Positions 10,105-22,301 of a stretch of DNA of 64,000 nucleotides are shown piece after piece; the first letter of the stretch is position 1, and each line of letters starts with the position of its first letter. The stretch comes from Linnemannia schmuckeri. Taxonomy: Eukaryota; Mortierellomycota; Mortierellomycetes; Mortierellales; Mortierellaceae. The stretch covers positions 2,356,001 through 2,420,000 of the forward strand of contig JANATG010000002.1 of assembly GCA_029449235.1 (NCBI GenBank). Reading direction: 5' to 3'. Under the pieces are notes generated by a model. It was not told where the DNA came from and did no database searches. It worked only from the letters and a program-made list of their open reading frames with translations. A program made the position numbers and the translations under genes.

Positions 10105-13100
10105 CTAAGAGACAAACATTTTAATGAATACAGAGAAAGGCATTAACGAAATAGCATCGCATATGACCACTTATTCTCGTCTAGACACCTAAAAGGGAGA
10201 ATGGTTACCTCTGATTTTGGTGTTACTGTCTCTGGATGTTTGCGTCCGTCCTTAATCTTATAGTGGGGGAGTATAATGTTGTTCACAGTGCTTCTTTTCT
10301 CTCTTTTGAGTCCTTTCTGTCTTCACCTACATACCAATAGGAATTGTGATGTCACTCTTCACTCAGGCGCCCATTCTGCCGTACAACAGACGCACAGATT
10401 AACAAGCCAGGTACATATGCAGATCCTCATTTTCATGCTTTTTCTTGATATAGTTTCCTTCACCCTCTCACTCGCATTGACATTGCTTGAGCGGGCGCAT
10501 GACCATAGCAAGCACCCCTATCACGAAGAAGGAAGAAACCATCATTTAGCCACTCTTTGATCCTTCTATATCCTTGACACATTCTCTCCATAGTGTTCCC
10601 CCCGCTTGATCTTTCTCCGTCCATGGCGCTGTGTCGTACCTCTCTGTTGTCCTTTTCTGTTGTTATTCTCTAGTCAGTACGGTTGTATCCCTCCGTTCTC
10701 TCCTCTCTATGCCCTTTCAACATCCCTGGATTGTTCTCCTATCCTGAATTGCCTCATCGTTGAACTAAAGTACTTTAATAGTACAATCTCGCTTTGATCT
10801 ATTGTGACCCGCTAAATGGTTTTCTCGTGCTCTACGATAACAAAAATGGTTTCGCCACCGATACAGTCCATGTAGATGCCGATGTCGGTCTCGAAGTCGT
10901 AGAGGTGGATGGAGCTAATGTTGTACAGGGCTTCCCTCTTGAGAGCAACCCTCGACAGCATGATCAGTCAGCAAACATGATAATGATTTTTTCATATTGC
11001 TTTTGAACCTTAATGTACTTCACCTCGTAACTCTCCTCCCCCCCCTCCTTCTCCTCCCCCTTGTTTTTCTGGCTTGTGCGTTATGACCAAGGATATGAAA
11101 AACGATATGAATATTTCTCTTCGCATTCTAACTCACAAGGATAGCTTAGTGTGCAGCAACCATCCCAGAAAGGAGAAGACGGTATTTGGCGACATGGTAT
11201 GGTTTGGTCCTTATCTACTTTAAGTACAAGAGCTATAGCTAACGTCGACAACACCATGACTCAATATACCCTATGATTGCTGTCTTTTCGATCAAAAAAT
11301 AAAAAAAAGACCCTGGTATGTAAAAACTTTGTTATTTGTTCTATGTGTCCTGAAGCCAACGGCCCGCCCCTGACCCCTGACGATTGATTCCTGGGCAACC
11401 GTTGACTAGCTGGTGCTTGAAGGAGTAATCAAGTTGACTTGGATTCCTACGCATACGTCTTGACCGATCTAACAGGTAGATAATCCTTCATCTTGCTGTA
11501 TATGTCCTGACTACTGTGCCGACATCCTGCATGCCGTTATCACCACCGACTTTGCTTTCCTTCCTATCGCTTAGGTGGGCCTCTTGTCCGGAAAGGAAAC
11601 AGCCGTTTATGTTGGTGCTATGGAAAACGGAAAGAAAGCACAAGATCAAGCTGCACATGCGATGTATGACAATGACACACTCCATGGCTTCATTTCTTTC
11701 CGTTCAAGGCGCAACATTCAAAGCACAAGAGTATTAATTCACCTTACCAAAGCAAGCGGGTCAGCAATATATGAGGTCGGAGGAGGCGGGTGAAAAAGTA
11801 GGGAAATTGGTTGAAAAATGGATATCAAAGAAGGAAAAAGGAAAAAAGAGGATGATAGGGAAATAAAAAATGGAGATGGAAGGATAGAATAACAAGACAA
11901 GGGACGAACAAGCAAATAAAGAATAAGATATAAGGGCGAAAGAATAAAACGGAGGAAGGTATAGAATATGAAGGACGGAAGATTGAAAAAGGCACAGAAG
12001 GAAATGAACAGCAAACAAGCAAGGGAGGAAGAAGAGGAAAAAGGAAATATCCAAAGAAAACCACGAAAAGAAGAAAACAAGAGAAAGCAAGCAAATGAAA
12101 GGGTTAACGCTTACCGTTTGTTGTTGGCCATCGCAGAATCATGTCCATGTCCTTGTTCTTGCGCTTGTAGCCTTTGTCCTAAACAAACCTATGAAGAGGG
12201 ATGGTAGTACGAAGCAAGAAGCATCGCTCTGGAATGCAAAGAAAAATACAGCCTGCGACCCAACTGAATTGTAAAAAAAAGGGTCCTCCAACATCGGCCA
12301 CAGCACAGTTCAGGAATGCTTACAATCATTAACCACTCCCTCTGTGCGCATATCTTGTATACTTCAGTCACATTTTGTACCCGTTGGCCACTCACGATTA
12401 TCCCGTCCTGAAAAATATCAACTTTCCGTCATCATTCTTGTTCTCTCCTCTTGTCTTAGCCTTTATTTCGCTTCTCCTTTCTCCACCGTCTCCATCGACC
12501 CTCACGATATAGCTTGACTTCGAACCACTTTTCACTTCGAAGGTGAACTCACACTTACTGTCTTTTCTCTTTTCATCCTCCTTATCCTCAAAAGAAAAGA
12601 AGTGAGTAATCTTATCGACACATAAGCACAAGCCGTATAACAAGAAGGATGAGTTGGGTTTGCCGAACGAGAGAAAGAATCTACTTCGGCTCTATGCACA
12701 CATCGATCATTCTATAGCCCGACCATGCATAGTTAGAATGTATTTTGACGAAAAATTCGAACTATTGTTGTGTAAAGTTTCGGAATTCATATTCCAACTA
12801 TGAGTGGTCGGTCTTTAGCACCCAAGATTTTTAAGTAGATACGTCTTGGTCCTCTGTCGCTCCATGCAGCCCAAAGAAGAATGGAAAAAACCTTTATAGA
12901 AAAATATAAAACTTGGAGCACATGTAGAGTGGTATGATCTAGCGTTAATGACAGCGCCATTCTTCTCATTTCTCTCCCTGTGCTGCTCGCCCCTTTTTTT
13001 GTTTTTTTTGGAGAAAGATTGTAGCACGTGTCAGGTTGGAAGCGCGTAGAGATACGAGAGAGGCAATGACGACCTATAATTGACAATTGACCAAACGCGT

Positions 13101-13150
13101 CTTGTCCCTTCCTGCAACCTGACAATGGCAACAAAAATTTAATAGATAGA
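10105..13150. other. Gene-poor region
   Basis: No convincing gene. Two short minus-strand ORFs have protein-like composition but no recognised family: 10812-10961 (49 codons, contains SSIHLYDFETDIGIYMD) and 12398-12643 (81 codons, Lys/Ser/Gly-rich). Both may be chance or relic coding sequence. Between 11780 and 12110 the plus strand is almost pure purine with AAGGA/GAAAA-type motifs; this makes long but low-complexity ORFs on the minus strand that I do not accept. Confidence 0.4.
11780..12110. repeat. Purine-rich (plus strand) low-complexity tract
   Basis: About 330 bp dominated by A and G on the plus strand. Equivalent CT-rich tracts precede start codons of minus-strand genes in this window, so it may be an orphan leader whose gene is gone, but there is no ORF to its left. 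Confidence 0.5.
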
Positions 13151-16100
13151 GACGCGACTTTGACCCATCGCTCCCTTCTTATCTCCACTTTTCACACTTT
13201 TCACATTTCCTTTCTTTTCTTCACTTGTACCATTGACTTCTCTCACTCCCTTCCCTCTCCTGCGTCCCCTTTTACTTGCTTCCCCCTTTGTACTTCCTCC
13301 CCTCCCCCCTTGATTTCTTTCAGCCTTTTCTATTACTTACACCTTGATTCTGCCATTGGCTTCCAAAAGTTGGTCCAACAACAGCCCCAACTGCAGTGGC
13401 CACTGCAGGACAAACCGTCTCGATATGGATCAACATCGACGTTCACAGTGACATTGACGACCATTAGAGCAAACAAAGTAACGACAATCATCAACAACCA
13501 GTCCAATCGTCCCACAAGTGAAGCATGCTCACGCATTACACGACAATTAAAGCGCTCGACTCCAAACCGAGGAACTGGAAGCTTAAGTCTCCCTTGTCCT
13601 GTAATAAGACCATATGGCTGAAAGGAGAACGCATTAAAATTAATAAACGCGTGCATTATGCCCAGAGAGGCACGTTTCATTGCTTATTGTTCGCCCGTTG
13701 TATTTTCTTTGTTATGTGTCTCTTTGTTCATTCATTCGTTTACAACTTTTGTCGCTTTTGCGATACGTGTCTCTTCACGTTCTTCTTCCTTGTCAACATT
13801 TGCATCTATCTTTCGTCATTCCTTCTGGGCATCTACCCTTCTTCACTTTGGCACTCACTCTGACCACCAACTGGACGTGCTTGAGGCCTACAAGCGTCCT
13901 CAAACGCGTGGAACAAAACACTTTGAATTGTGTTGTATAATACTTCACTACTTTTTGATATAGCACACCTGTTTACCGTCCAACATGAAGGGTTCCAGGA
14001 ACAAGCGAAAGTGGCATCAGCGGATCATCGGAACCTGGACAAGGGCATTTCAACATATGACTACCTTGGCATACAGGGCTCGACAATAGTTCGTGGTGTA
14101 AATTGACAATTAGCGACAGTCATCTCATGAAACAGCAATAAAAAGCATCTTGTATTCAGTAACAGCTAGATTGTTCGTCATGGATATCATTGGACATATG
14201 CACCTGGCCTGCATATTTCGCTAGCAATTTAGGAGTAACGTATTGTGCGGGTGCGTTTGACTTGACGCGTGCGCCTTCACTTATTCTAAGCTCGATCAGT
14301 CCGGCGGGTCAAGGATTAGAGCGAACCAACGCCTCATATATCAGCAGCCATGGACCTTATTTGAAGGCGAAAAAACAAAACGCATGCATGGACTCAATGG
14401 GCCAAGCGAGGAGCGATGATGGTAAGTGGCATTGGCGCTAGTAGTCCAGGTCATACGTGTGAAGGAGATCCCGTTCCTCTTTTCCGCTTTGTGGGCGGCT
14501 ATGGTGTTGAGCTTTGCTGGTTTTTTTTTGACCATTTCTTTTTCTTTGTAACAAGAAGAAATGTGGCTAACGCGCTACCCTCAAAGGTAGTCATGTCTGC
14601 GGTTTCTTCTTTTTATGTATGAGAAAATGAGCGATCAATCCTCCAACGCCCGTAGTCCTTCCAGTGATGATGGTGCATGAAATGCAATAGCTCATGAAAT
14701 GTGTAGTGATAACCTACCACCCCTCAAACGACACACGTAAACAAGAAGGCGCGAATACCCTTGTCGGACCCTTTATTTTTCAAGATTGGTGCTTTCCCTA
14801 TATTAGTGATCGCTGCTATACACATGCTCTCGGAGTCACCTCTTGAACAGACGCAAATATGTCTCCTGATCCTTGACGTTACATCCCTGAAGGGTTCTCG
14901 CTTATTGATACGCCCTAAACATTTCTTCTTCCGAAGACTCGTCTTCAGGGCCTACCTGATATGCTAAATCGTATCGTCCTGTGGCATCTCCTGTTCCAGG
15001 GATACATTGGTGCTGGTCGTGTCGTTTCTAAAAGGCCAGAAATGGATCGCGCCAAGGTTCGCCTTGGACCCTATACTTAAAGTCGCTCATCTCACCTCGC
15101 TGGTTTTCAAATACTTGAGGGTATTAGTGAAGGATTCAAGAGTGAACACGGGATCGACCGAGTTAGTGTGTGAGTGTGCGAAGAGGTCCAGGCAAGTGAA
15201 GGTGGTGGAAGGGAGTCGGTAAATGACCACCGAGTTCAAGAGGATGTTTAGTGCTGATGAAAGAGAGCTGATGGCGGCTCGTCTGTTGAGCCTTGAACCC
15301 AGTTTGTGATGCTATTTCCCGCAACTGCATCCACCTGTCCTTACCCGTGGTGATGATGATGATGGTTCCTAGTGAATGAATGTCATAATAAAAAGGTCGT
15401 CCGGGCCATGGTCGATGCATTTTGTGTGTTGTCCTGCTTTGAATGCAGAGTGAGAGAGCGAGTGCTGGAGATGAAAAGGAGAGAAGATAGAAGCCAGAAG
15501 AGTACTCGTTCGCATTTTACTCGTTGTCGGCCGAAATTTGGTTGAGCCGAGGAAATGAAATAAATCCCTTTTTGCGAGTCACACCGGCCAACTTCTTTGG
15601 CCATTTGGCATCTTGTCGTTTTAGTGCGGCGGCAGTGCCTCGTCCTTGCAATTCCTTCAACGATACTGCAGAGGTACAAGAGGGGTGCGACTATCGATTG
15701 GCGACAAAAGCACGGCTATTTCTCATTCCAGTAAAGGCGTCAGAGGCATGTGGATACGGGAGAACGGAAGAGATGGATGTTTAGACTTCCATCAGCCAAA
15801 AATGTGTCTACGAGCGCCAAGCAAGGATCGGATACAAGTTGCACGACCGGATGAGATCATTGTCAAGAAAGTCGGAGAGGAAAGAGTGCGAATTCATTCG
15901 CTTGGATCATGGACTGTGCAGCCGGATTGAAATAAGAAAGAAGGAATGGAAAAAACTGACGTCGATGCAGGCATATCAGTCCTTGGTTCAAGTGCTTTGA
16001 GCATGGCAAGAAAAGGATCGGACTTTTCTTTCTTTTCGCTTGACTAAGTTTGAACAGACAAAAGGGATAAGAAACAAAATATTTCACATGCCGGTCGCAC

Positions 16101-16980
16101 ACGGGCGCACATCCCTTTAAAATTTATTTTATGTCTGTACAAATCGACAATGAGCACCGACCGATCTGTGGTAAATAGGCCGCATGCTTCTCTTTCTCTC
16201 CTATGTCCTACTGTGTCATTTTCTCCTTCCTTCTTACTTGAGGACAAAGGCGCAACAGCGAAACGATGACGGATGACGGATACGAGCACAATTGGCAGTT
16301 GGCAATGGCATGGTTATGAGGGAACGACGTAGAGTGAATTCGGTTGAGTCAGCAAGGCGTTACAATAGGGTACAACGTCAAATGTACCTGAGAATGGCTA
16401 AAAGGAGAACGTGAGGGGGAGAGAAGAAAAGGCTCTCAATAAACATGATTACGCTTTTTCTTCTCTTTTTAACCGTTTGGTCCACTGGCACAATGTGAGA
16501 GCATACAAAGAGAGAAGAGAAGAGGTGCGGATGAACAGCTGAGTTCGTTGCTGAAGGTATGAGTGGTGTGGGTGAGAGTGGGGGGAGTGAGAACAGCACA
16601 TATGTCGAATATCACTCCTTCAGTAGCTCGTGCCTGAACAGACAACGGACAATTAAGAACGGCTCCCTCCCTCTCACTTCCTCTTCGCCTACTTTTTTTT
16701 TCTTCGCTTTTCTCTTCTCTCTATTCATCACCAACCACTTCCTCGCTCATCCTTCCATTCTGCATTGCCAAACTAGAGGAACCCATTTCTCCTTGTACTC
16801 ATTCTCATTCACTTTCTCCTTGTCTCCCCCCTAATCACTTTACTTCCCTGCCGTAAACCAACAAAGAGTAGCCGAGACTCAGCACAACGGTGTTAACGGT
16901 CTCAGGAACAGTTATCACTCCCCGACCGGACTCCCCCACAACCTCACACGACACCTCTCTATACTCTTCCTTCGGCAATT
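13151..16980. other. Gene-poor region with orphan CT-rich leader
   Basis: The plus strand is strongly pyrimidine-rich at 13160-13330, as in genuine leaders here, but the DNA after it gives only short ORFs in shifting frames with no family resemblance. A noncoding transcript or a dead gene is possible. From 13.7 to 16.6 kb I see only AT-rich sequence and short ORFs. The last part, 16640-16980, is the CT-rich leader of the ABC transporter gene. Confidence 0.4.
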
Positions 16981-17000
16981 GAGAGGATCATTCTCCGACA

Positions 17001-20000
17001 ATGTCGAATTCGTCTTCCTCGGGAGGCGGCTTGGATCCACTCGAGTACTACGCACTCTTGAAGCTGGCGGATGCTCCCGGCATTGTGGCAAGTTGCTCTC
17101 CTTCGTTTTGTTGTTGTTACCTTGTTTGTTGTTTACTGCAGTGAACATAGACAATATTTTTTAACCTTCAGTCGTACTAAGCGAAATCTTAACAGGCACA
17201 CTGGCAACTGACCCTCTACTTGCCTTTCTTTGACAACTTGGTTACACTTAACTTTCTTCTTTCAGCCAGGACAAGGTCCAACCTGTAAATATGTCCAGAC
17301 CCCACTCGCTCCTGTGAATGCCTCAACTCCTTTCTGGTCATGTCCAGCGGGGTAAGCACAATCATCCCCGTCTGCCTTGGATCTCTTTTGGTGTGAACAA
17401 CTGAACATGTAGCTCACCCGTTACACTTCTTTTTTGGTATTTCTAGTAACTACTGCATCTCACCCAGACATGTGCAGCCTTGTCCACCTGTATGTATATT
17501 TGATACACTTGTCCAAAGGCAGACTACAGGGATAATTTCAATTATCAAAGGCATATAGGCGCTAACACTCTTTACTATATTTGTCTGTTAGGGATTCTAC
17601 TGCCCTGCCAACACGGCGCAACCCATGTACTGTTGTGCAGGATACTACTGCTCCAAGGACACAAAGACATTGACTCTCTGCCCTCAGAACAGCTATTGTC
17701 CTACAGGATCCGTCGAAGGCGGCGTAAGTTACAAAGATAACTCAATACCGTTGGTTTAGACAACCCCCTTTACAAAAACACAACGCTAACACTGCATCTT
17801 CATCAACACTAGACTTCTTGCCTTTGGCTGGCGTCGTGTCCTGCTGGAAGTTCCTCGGCATCCAAGTTCGGTCTGGTTATCTTTGTTCTTGTCTTCATCA
17901 TTGCTATCTGCATTGTTTTCTGGATCCACAAGCGCCTTCAGCGCGTCAAGGTCCATCACTTAGAGAAGCGCCTCCGCTGGATCCATAACCACAACCTACA
18001 ATACGACAACCCCTTGATGGCAGATGAAGCCGATCTAGAGCGCGAGGATGTCGATGATGATGAGAGTGAGGGAAGCAGCAGAAACGAGCAGGTGATTCAA
18101 ATGGAAGCGGACGACAATAGTCCTAACTCGGATGGAACTGCCGTTGCCAAGCCAAAGCGACCCGCGTTGAAAAGAAAAGTCACTAGGGTCACTCATACCT
18201 TTGACATTGAGTTTGAGCACTTGGGCCTCACCCTTTCGAACGGAACTTCTATTCTCCAGGTAAGGCATACTTCACGCATACCGTGTACAATCTCATTTGC
18301 TATATGCAGAGTTTCAGAGAAGTGCTAATTGTGCGCATTTTTTTAAATATATTGTCCTACAGAATGTGTCGGGAGTTCTGAGGAACGGACGGACATGCGC
18401 CATTATGGGACCCTCAGGATCTGGCAAAACCACGCTCATCTCGATGCTGACTTCCAAGGTTCCAAAGGACGAAGGCCGGATCCTGATTAACGGACAAGAA
18501 GAGGACCTGAGCCACTACCGCAAGCTGATCGGATTTGTCCCGCAGGAGGATATTATGATGCGTGAACTGACTGTGAACGACATCCTACTTCACTCGGCCT
18601 ATATGCGTCTTCCTGCCAACCTCAAGAGGGCACAGATGACAGAAAAGGTGCTTGAGATTGTCGATTTTTTGGGTCTGAACTCGGTCATGGATTCTGTTGT
18701 TGGTGATGCAGAAAAGAGAGGTATTTCTGGAGGACAGAGGAAGCGCGTCAACATTGGTATGGAGCTGGTCACTGATCCCAGTATCCTATTCTTGGATGAA
18801 CCCACGTCTGGTCTGGACTCGAGTACAAGTGGGGATGTCTGTCGATTGCTCAAGTCTATTGCCCGCCGCAAGGGTCTCACAGTCGCCGCTGTCATCCACT
18901 CGCCCTCTCCAGTTGCCTTTGACCAATTTGATGATCTTTTGCTTCTCGGTCACGGTGGCCGTGTGGTCTACCACGGTCCTCGGACAGAGGCACCTCTTTA
19001 CTTTGCTGCAATTGGATTCCCCATTCCCAAGGATGCCAGCCCTTCGGATTTCTACATGGATGTCATCTCAAACAACGTCAAGTCCAACATCACTAAAAAA
19101 TTCAAGCCATTTTATCTTCACCGCTACTGGGATTCTTACTGCAAGCGTGCCCAGTGCTTCTACGCCGACAGTAAAACTGGAGTCGACTACAAGCACCCTT
19201 CGCCACACAATACCCGCCCTGCATCGCCAAATCCTCTCGCCAGGACTTCAGCCTATGCTAGCATGAACGAGTCCGCAATGTCGATTCAACAACATGGTCA
19301 GCCAGAGTCGTTGGCAATGACCACTCTGAGTGACAAACTGGCCTCTGCCTCTTCATCACCAACGACCCTCCACCCTTCTACAGCCTCAACTTTGAACCTC
19401 CACAAGGGCCACGGCCGCCAGAAGAGTGTCTCCATGGCGCAAGGATCATCACCCTCTGCACCACGGTCAGGCGTCTCAACCCCTCGTGCCTCAATGGCCA
19501 TCTCTGACTTTCATTCAATGTACGACTCGCCACCCATGCCTGAACACCTCACCTGGATCGAAACACTTCAGAGGACTGTTCGCATCTTTTTGATCGACAG
19601 CCGCATGTGGTGGAGTGGAGTCTTTGCCGAGACCAAGGAAACCATCTTGGGTATCTTCTTCAAGCGCAAGGATCCCATCCGCAACACCGCCTCGCCCTTC
19701 ATGATGTTCTGGCTCTGTCTCTCGCGTGCTCGCCTCCAGATCTACCGAAACCAGCGCCAGTTCCTGTACGACCAACTACTCCACCTGGGATGTGGCATGT
19801 TCATCTCCATTGCCGCCTCCAAGTTTGATTACCTTGGCAGTCAGCCTGATCTGGTCTGTGCAATGACCCCTTACCAACTCAAATACACCTGCTCTCATCC
19901 TACGGATCACTTGACGGAGGTCGGCGTCTTTATTGCGCTCGGCGTCTGTTTTGCCGGTATCTCTGTTGGAGCGATGACATTTGGAAACGAAAAGATTGTC

Positions 20001-20567
20001 TACTGGCGCGAAAAGTCGTCGGGTCTCTTGACGTTCCCATACTACCTGGCTAAGGTCATAGCCGACATCCCCCGCATCGTGCTCGCGGGCATCATGTTTT
20101 CGATCTCGCTGATTATCTTCTTCAACGAGCGGTCCAACTACCTCTACCTCCTCTTCATCATCATTATGCTCTACGCCGTCGCCTTTGCAATGGGATACTT
20201 GCTCTCGGCGTTGGTCCCACAATCGCGCGTGTCGTTGGTTGGAACAGGATTCACGCTGGCCTGGGCGATTGTTTTTTCGGGAGATGCACCTGATTTGGCA
20301 GATGTGATGGACAGCGGCGCCTCGGCAGGATACAAGGCCTCCTCCTGGATCTGGGTCATCTCGGCGCCTCGGTATGCAATCGAAGCGATCTACTTGAAGG
20401 AGTTACAGGCGAGACCCTGGCAAGAGATTGAGAGCCGGCCTCTGGCACATACGTACGAGTTGGGTCAGTTCTGGTGGTGCTTCCAGGCGATGGCGTGTAT
20501 CTTGCTCGGATGGCACGTTCTGGCGTTCATCTGTTTCAAGCTCAAGGATCGCTCCAAGCAAAAGTAG
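17001..20567 (+). CDS. ABCG-family ABC transporter with Cys-rich N-terminal domain (999 aa, 6 exons)
   Basis: Exons: 17001-17087, 17266-17351, 17447-17489, 17592-17723, 17813-18259, 18363-20567 (1000 codons with TAG). A Cys-rich segment (CPPGFYCPAN and CCAGYYCSK) is followed by a membrane segment at residues about 135-153, a basic/acidic linker, an ATP-binding domain (Walker A GPSGSGKTT at 281-289, signature ISGGQ at 386-390, Walker B ILFLDE at 406-411, H-loop VIHSPS), a Ser/Pro-rich insert and a C-terminal ABC-2 membrane domain. This order (domain, TM, NBD, TMD) matches the Adp1 and plant ABCG24/28 group; substrate unknown. Intron 1 appears to use a GC donor (GTG|gcaagt). A weaker GT donor three bases upstream (ATT|gtggca) is the alternative and would remove one Val. 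Confidence 0.9.
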
Positions 20568-20701
20568 ACAAATCCCCCTTTTCTATATATATATATATAT
20601 TTTTTATATTTAATAATACAGTACTAATAAAACCGATCCTTTTGCATCGTTACCTCCAGTCCTTTGGACATTACCATTGACTATCTGGACGTATGAACTT
20701 T
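20568..20701. terminator. AT-rich 3' region of the ABC transporter gene
   Basis: A (TA)n/T-rich stretch at 20586-20625 directly follows the stop and is followed by AATAATA-like sequence; a plausible polyadenylation region. Confidence 0.3.
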
Positions 20702-20863
20702 CTAGACGTTGAAGTAAATACTATCTTTAAATGTTTCAGCTGCCGGGGGCGGAGCTGGTTTAGGATGTGAAAGCGCTTTGGGCTGGTGCTTCATTCCAAT
20801 CAGATAGAATATGAAGCAACAAGGTACTGGCGCTCGCTTGCAATCGGGACACTTGTCAGTCAT
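20702..20863 (-). CDS. Small Cys-containing protein (53 aa), unknown
   Basis: The ORF starts at the ATG at 20863 (MTDKCPDCKRAPVPCC) and ends at the TAG at 20702-20704. It has a CPDC pair, a CC pair, a short hydrophobic stretch (FIFYLIG) and a Pro/Ala-rich tail. Upstream on the coding strand lies a CT-rich leader typical of real genes here, including a G15 run on the plus strand at about 20990-21004. The reading frame stays open above the ATG, but that part reads as leader. I do not recognise a family; it could also be the last exon of a longer gene. Confidence 0.4.
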   Translation of the reverse strand: MTDKCPDCKRAPVPCCFIFYLIGMKHQPKALSHPKPAPPPAAETFKDSIYFNV

Positions 20864-21278
20864 GATGATTGCGATAAAGTGAGCAGTATATTGAGAAGAG
20901 AGGACGGGATGTCTGGACGAGGCTGCTCTCCTTTGAGAAAAGGTAAGGATGAATGGTGAAAAATGGGAATGAGGGGGATGAACAAACGAGGGGGGGGGGG
21001 GGGGCATGGTAGCGCGTGGCTATGTGATGGAGGGCGAATGTGGGTGAGGAAGAGAGAAGCGAAACACGAAAAGATCTGAGGCAAATGTCGCCGCTTTTCA
21101 GTGCATGACTTGAGGGAGGAGTTTACCTCAGTCACCAGTTATGCAATGATTCAATTATCAATCGTTTGCCACCAAAATCCCAACCTTCTTTCTTTGCCAT
21201 AATCTCTCTGTCTTTCAACCTCCACCAGCAAACGAAGGCATCGACTGAGATTGGGGTATAGTAAATACTATTCTTTAT
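20864..21278. other. CT-rich leader and AT-rich spacer
   Basis: The part from 20864 to about 21010 is the pyrimidine-rich (minus strand) leader of the small ORF, with a poly-G run near its upstream end. Nothing else is visible. Confidence 0.4.
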
Positions 21279-21740
21279 TCAATCTGCTTCCTGGTCAATA
21301 GTGTCAGCCTCAGAATCCGAACTGTGCTCATTGTCCCGCTCTGTTATATAAGCCATGGTTCTAATAGTGGCATACGGCCAATGCTCCGCAAACCAGACCT
21401 GTTCCTTGTGGTCATATCCTACAGTCCAATGTCTTGTAAGTTCTTTAGGCTCTTCAAGCGATTCCAACCTACAGTCCGTTGTCATGGCCAGGCGATCGTA
21501 TTGTCGGAGTTTGTCCTTGGCCTTCGTCCGAGTTCATAGTACGTGGTCAACTCAGAGGCCGAGCACCCAAACCGAACTCCTTTAGCTTTGGAAGACGAGC
21601 AAGCTGTAAATGGACTGGGCGCTGGAGATGGATGCTCTCCTAGACTATTCCACCCTTGACGCAGGAACTCACAGGTCTGTCGCCGATCGAGTGGGTAATA
21701 TTTGGGCGAGGAATTCTCGCGATTCAATGATAGTCGCTTT
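21279..21740 (-). pseudogene. F-box/LRR C-terminal relic
   Basis: Minus-strand translation aligns with the C-terminal half of the intact F-box protein at 39867-41066: ESIHLQRP, LARLPKLKEFGLGARPL and then, in another frame, LRQYDRLAM and EQVWFAEHWPYATIRTM. It carries an in-frame TAG before ESIHL, an in-frame TGA further on and at least one frameshift. The last 69 codons run open to the stop at 21279-21281. There is no F-box in the flanking DNA, so this is a truncated dead copy about 16 kb away from the main array. Confidence 0.7.
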
Positions 21741-22301
21741 ATAATATTAAAAAAACGCGTCCCTACTGTACGCCACCCACACAGCCAGTTACACCCCGTC
21801 ACACTACCCTGTTCATTTTCCATGTCATTCTTTGTCGACCTCGTAGTCTTCGTCCCCTATTCGCTCCCTACATTCCCTTGTCTGTTCCATTCAAAAACCT
21901 CGCTCTCGCTCAATTTCTTCTCTTATCTTATTACAATCAACCCACACACAGTCATCCTTCTTCCCCTTCCCTTTCTTTACAACCTCCCTCTTCACAAATG
22001 CAATTAAACACAAAACAACACACCAAAAATGTTACCAAGAACACTATTATCCTTCCCTTCCAAGTTGGTTGCCCTTGTATCAGCCATTGTTCAAAACTGC
22101 ATGGAATAATTTTTATCAGTTGTTTATTTGAAATGAAACTATTACAGATGCGAAAAGATTATACAGAAGCAAAGAGGAAAAAAATGATCTACAAAAGGAA
22201 AGCAAAAGGGCAGCGAAGAATATATACTAGGTGACGAGTGTGCAACAAAACAAGTGGCTGTTGTGCAGACTGAGAAAGGAGAGTGGAACCGGAAACGTAC
22301 T
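21741..22301. other. Intergenic region
   Basis: CT-rich at 21830-22000 on the plus strand, then AT-rich. No coding signal recognised. The right part contains the 3' end of the bZIP gene. Confidence 0.4.

Noticed and set aside
10812..10961. 49-codon ORF with SSIHLYDFETDIGIYMD as a gene
   Set aside because: Protein-like, but too short and without recognised family, leader or splice partners; left as unassigned.
11739..12094. Several long hydrophobic minus-strand ORFs
   Set aside because: They come from the purine-rich strand asymmetry (Phe/Leu/Ser only) and have no domain or splice support.
18697..19266. 189-codon ORF inside the ABC transporter in another frame
   Set aside because: Overlaps the ATP-binding domain, which is fixed by Walker and signature motifs.
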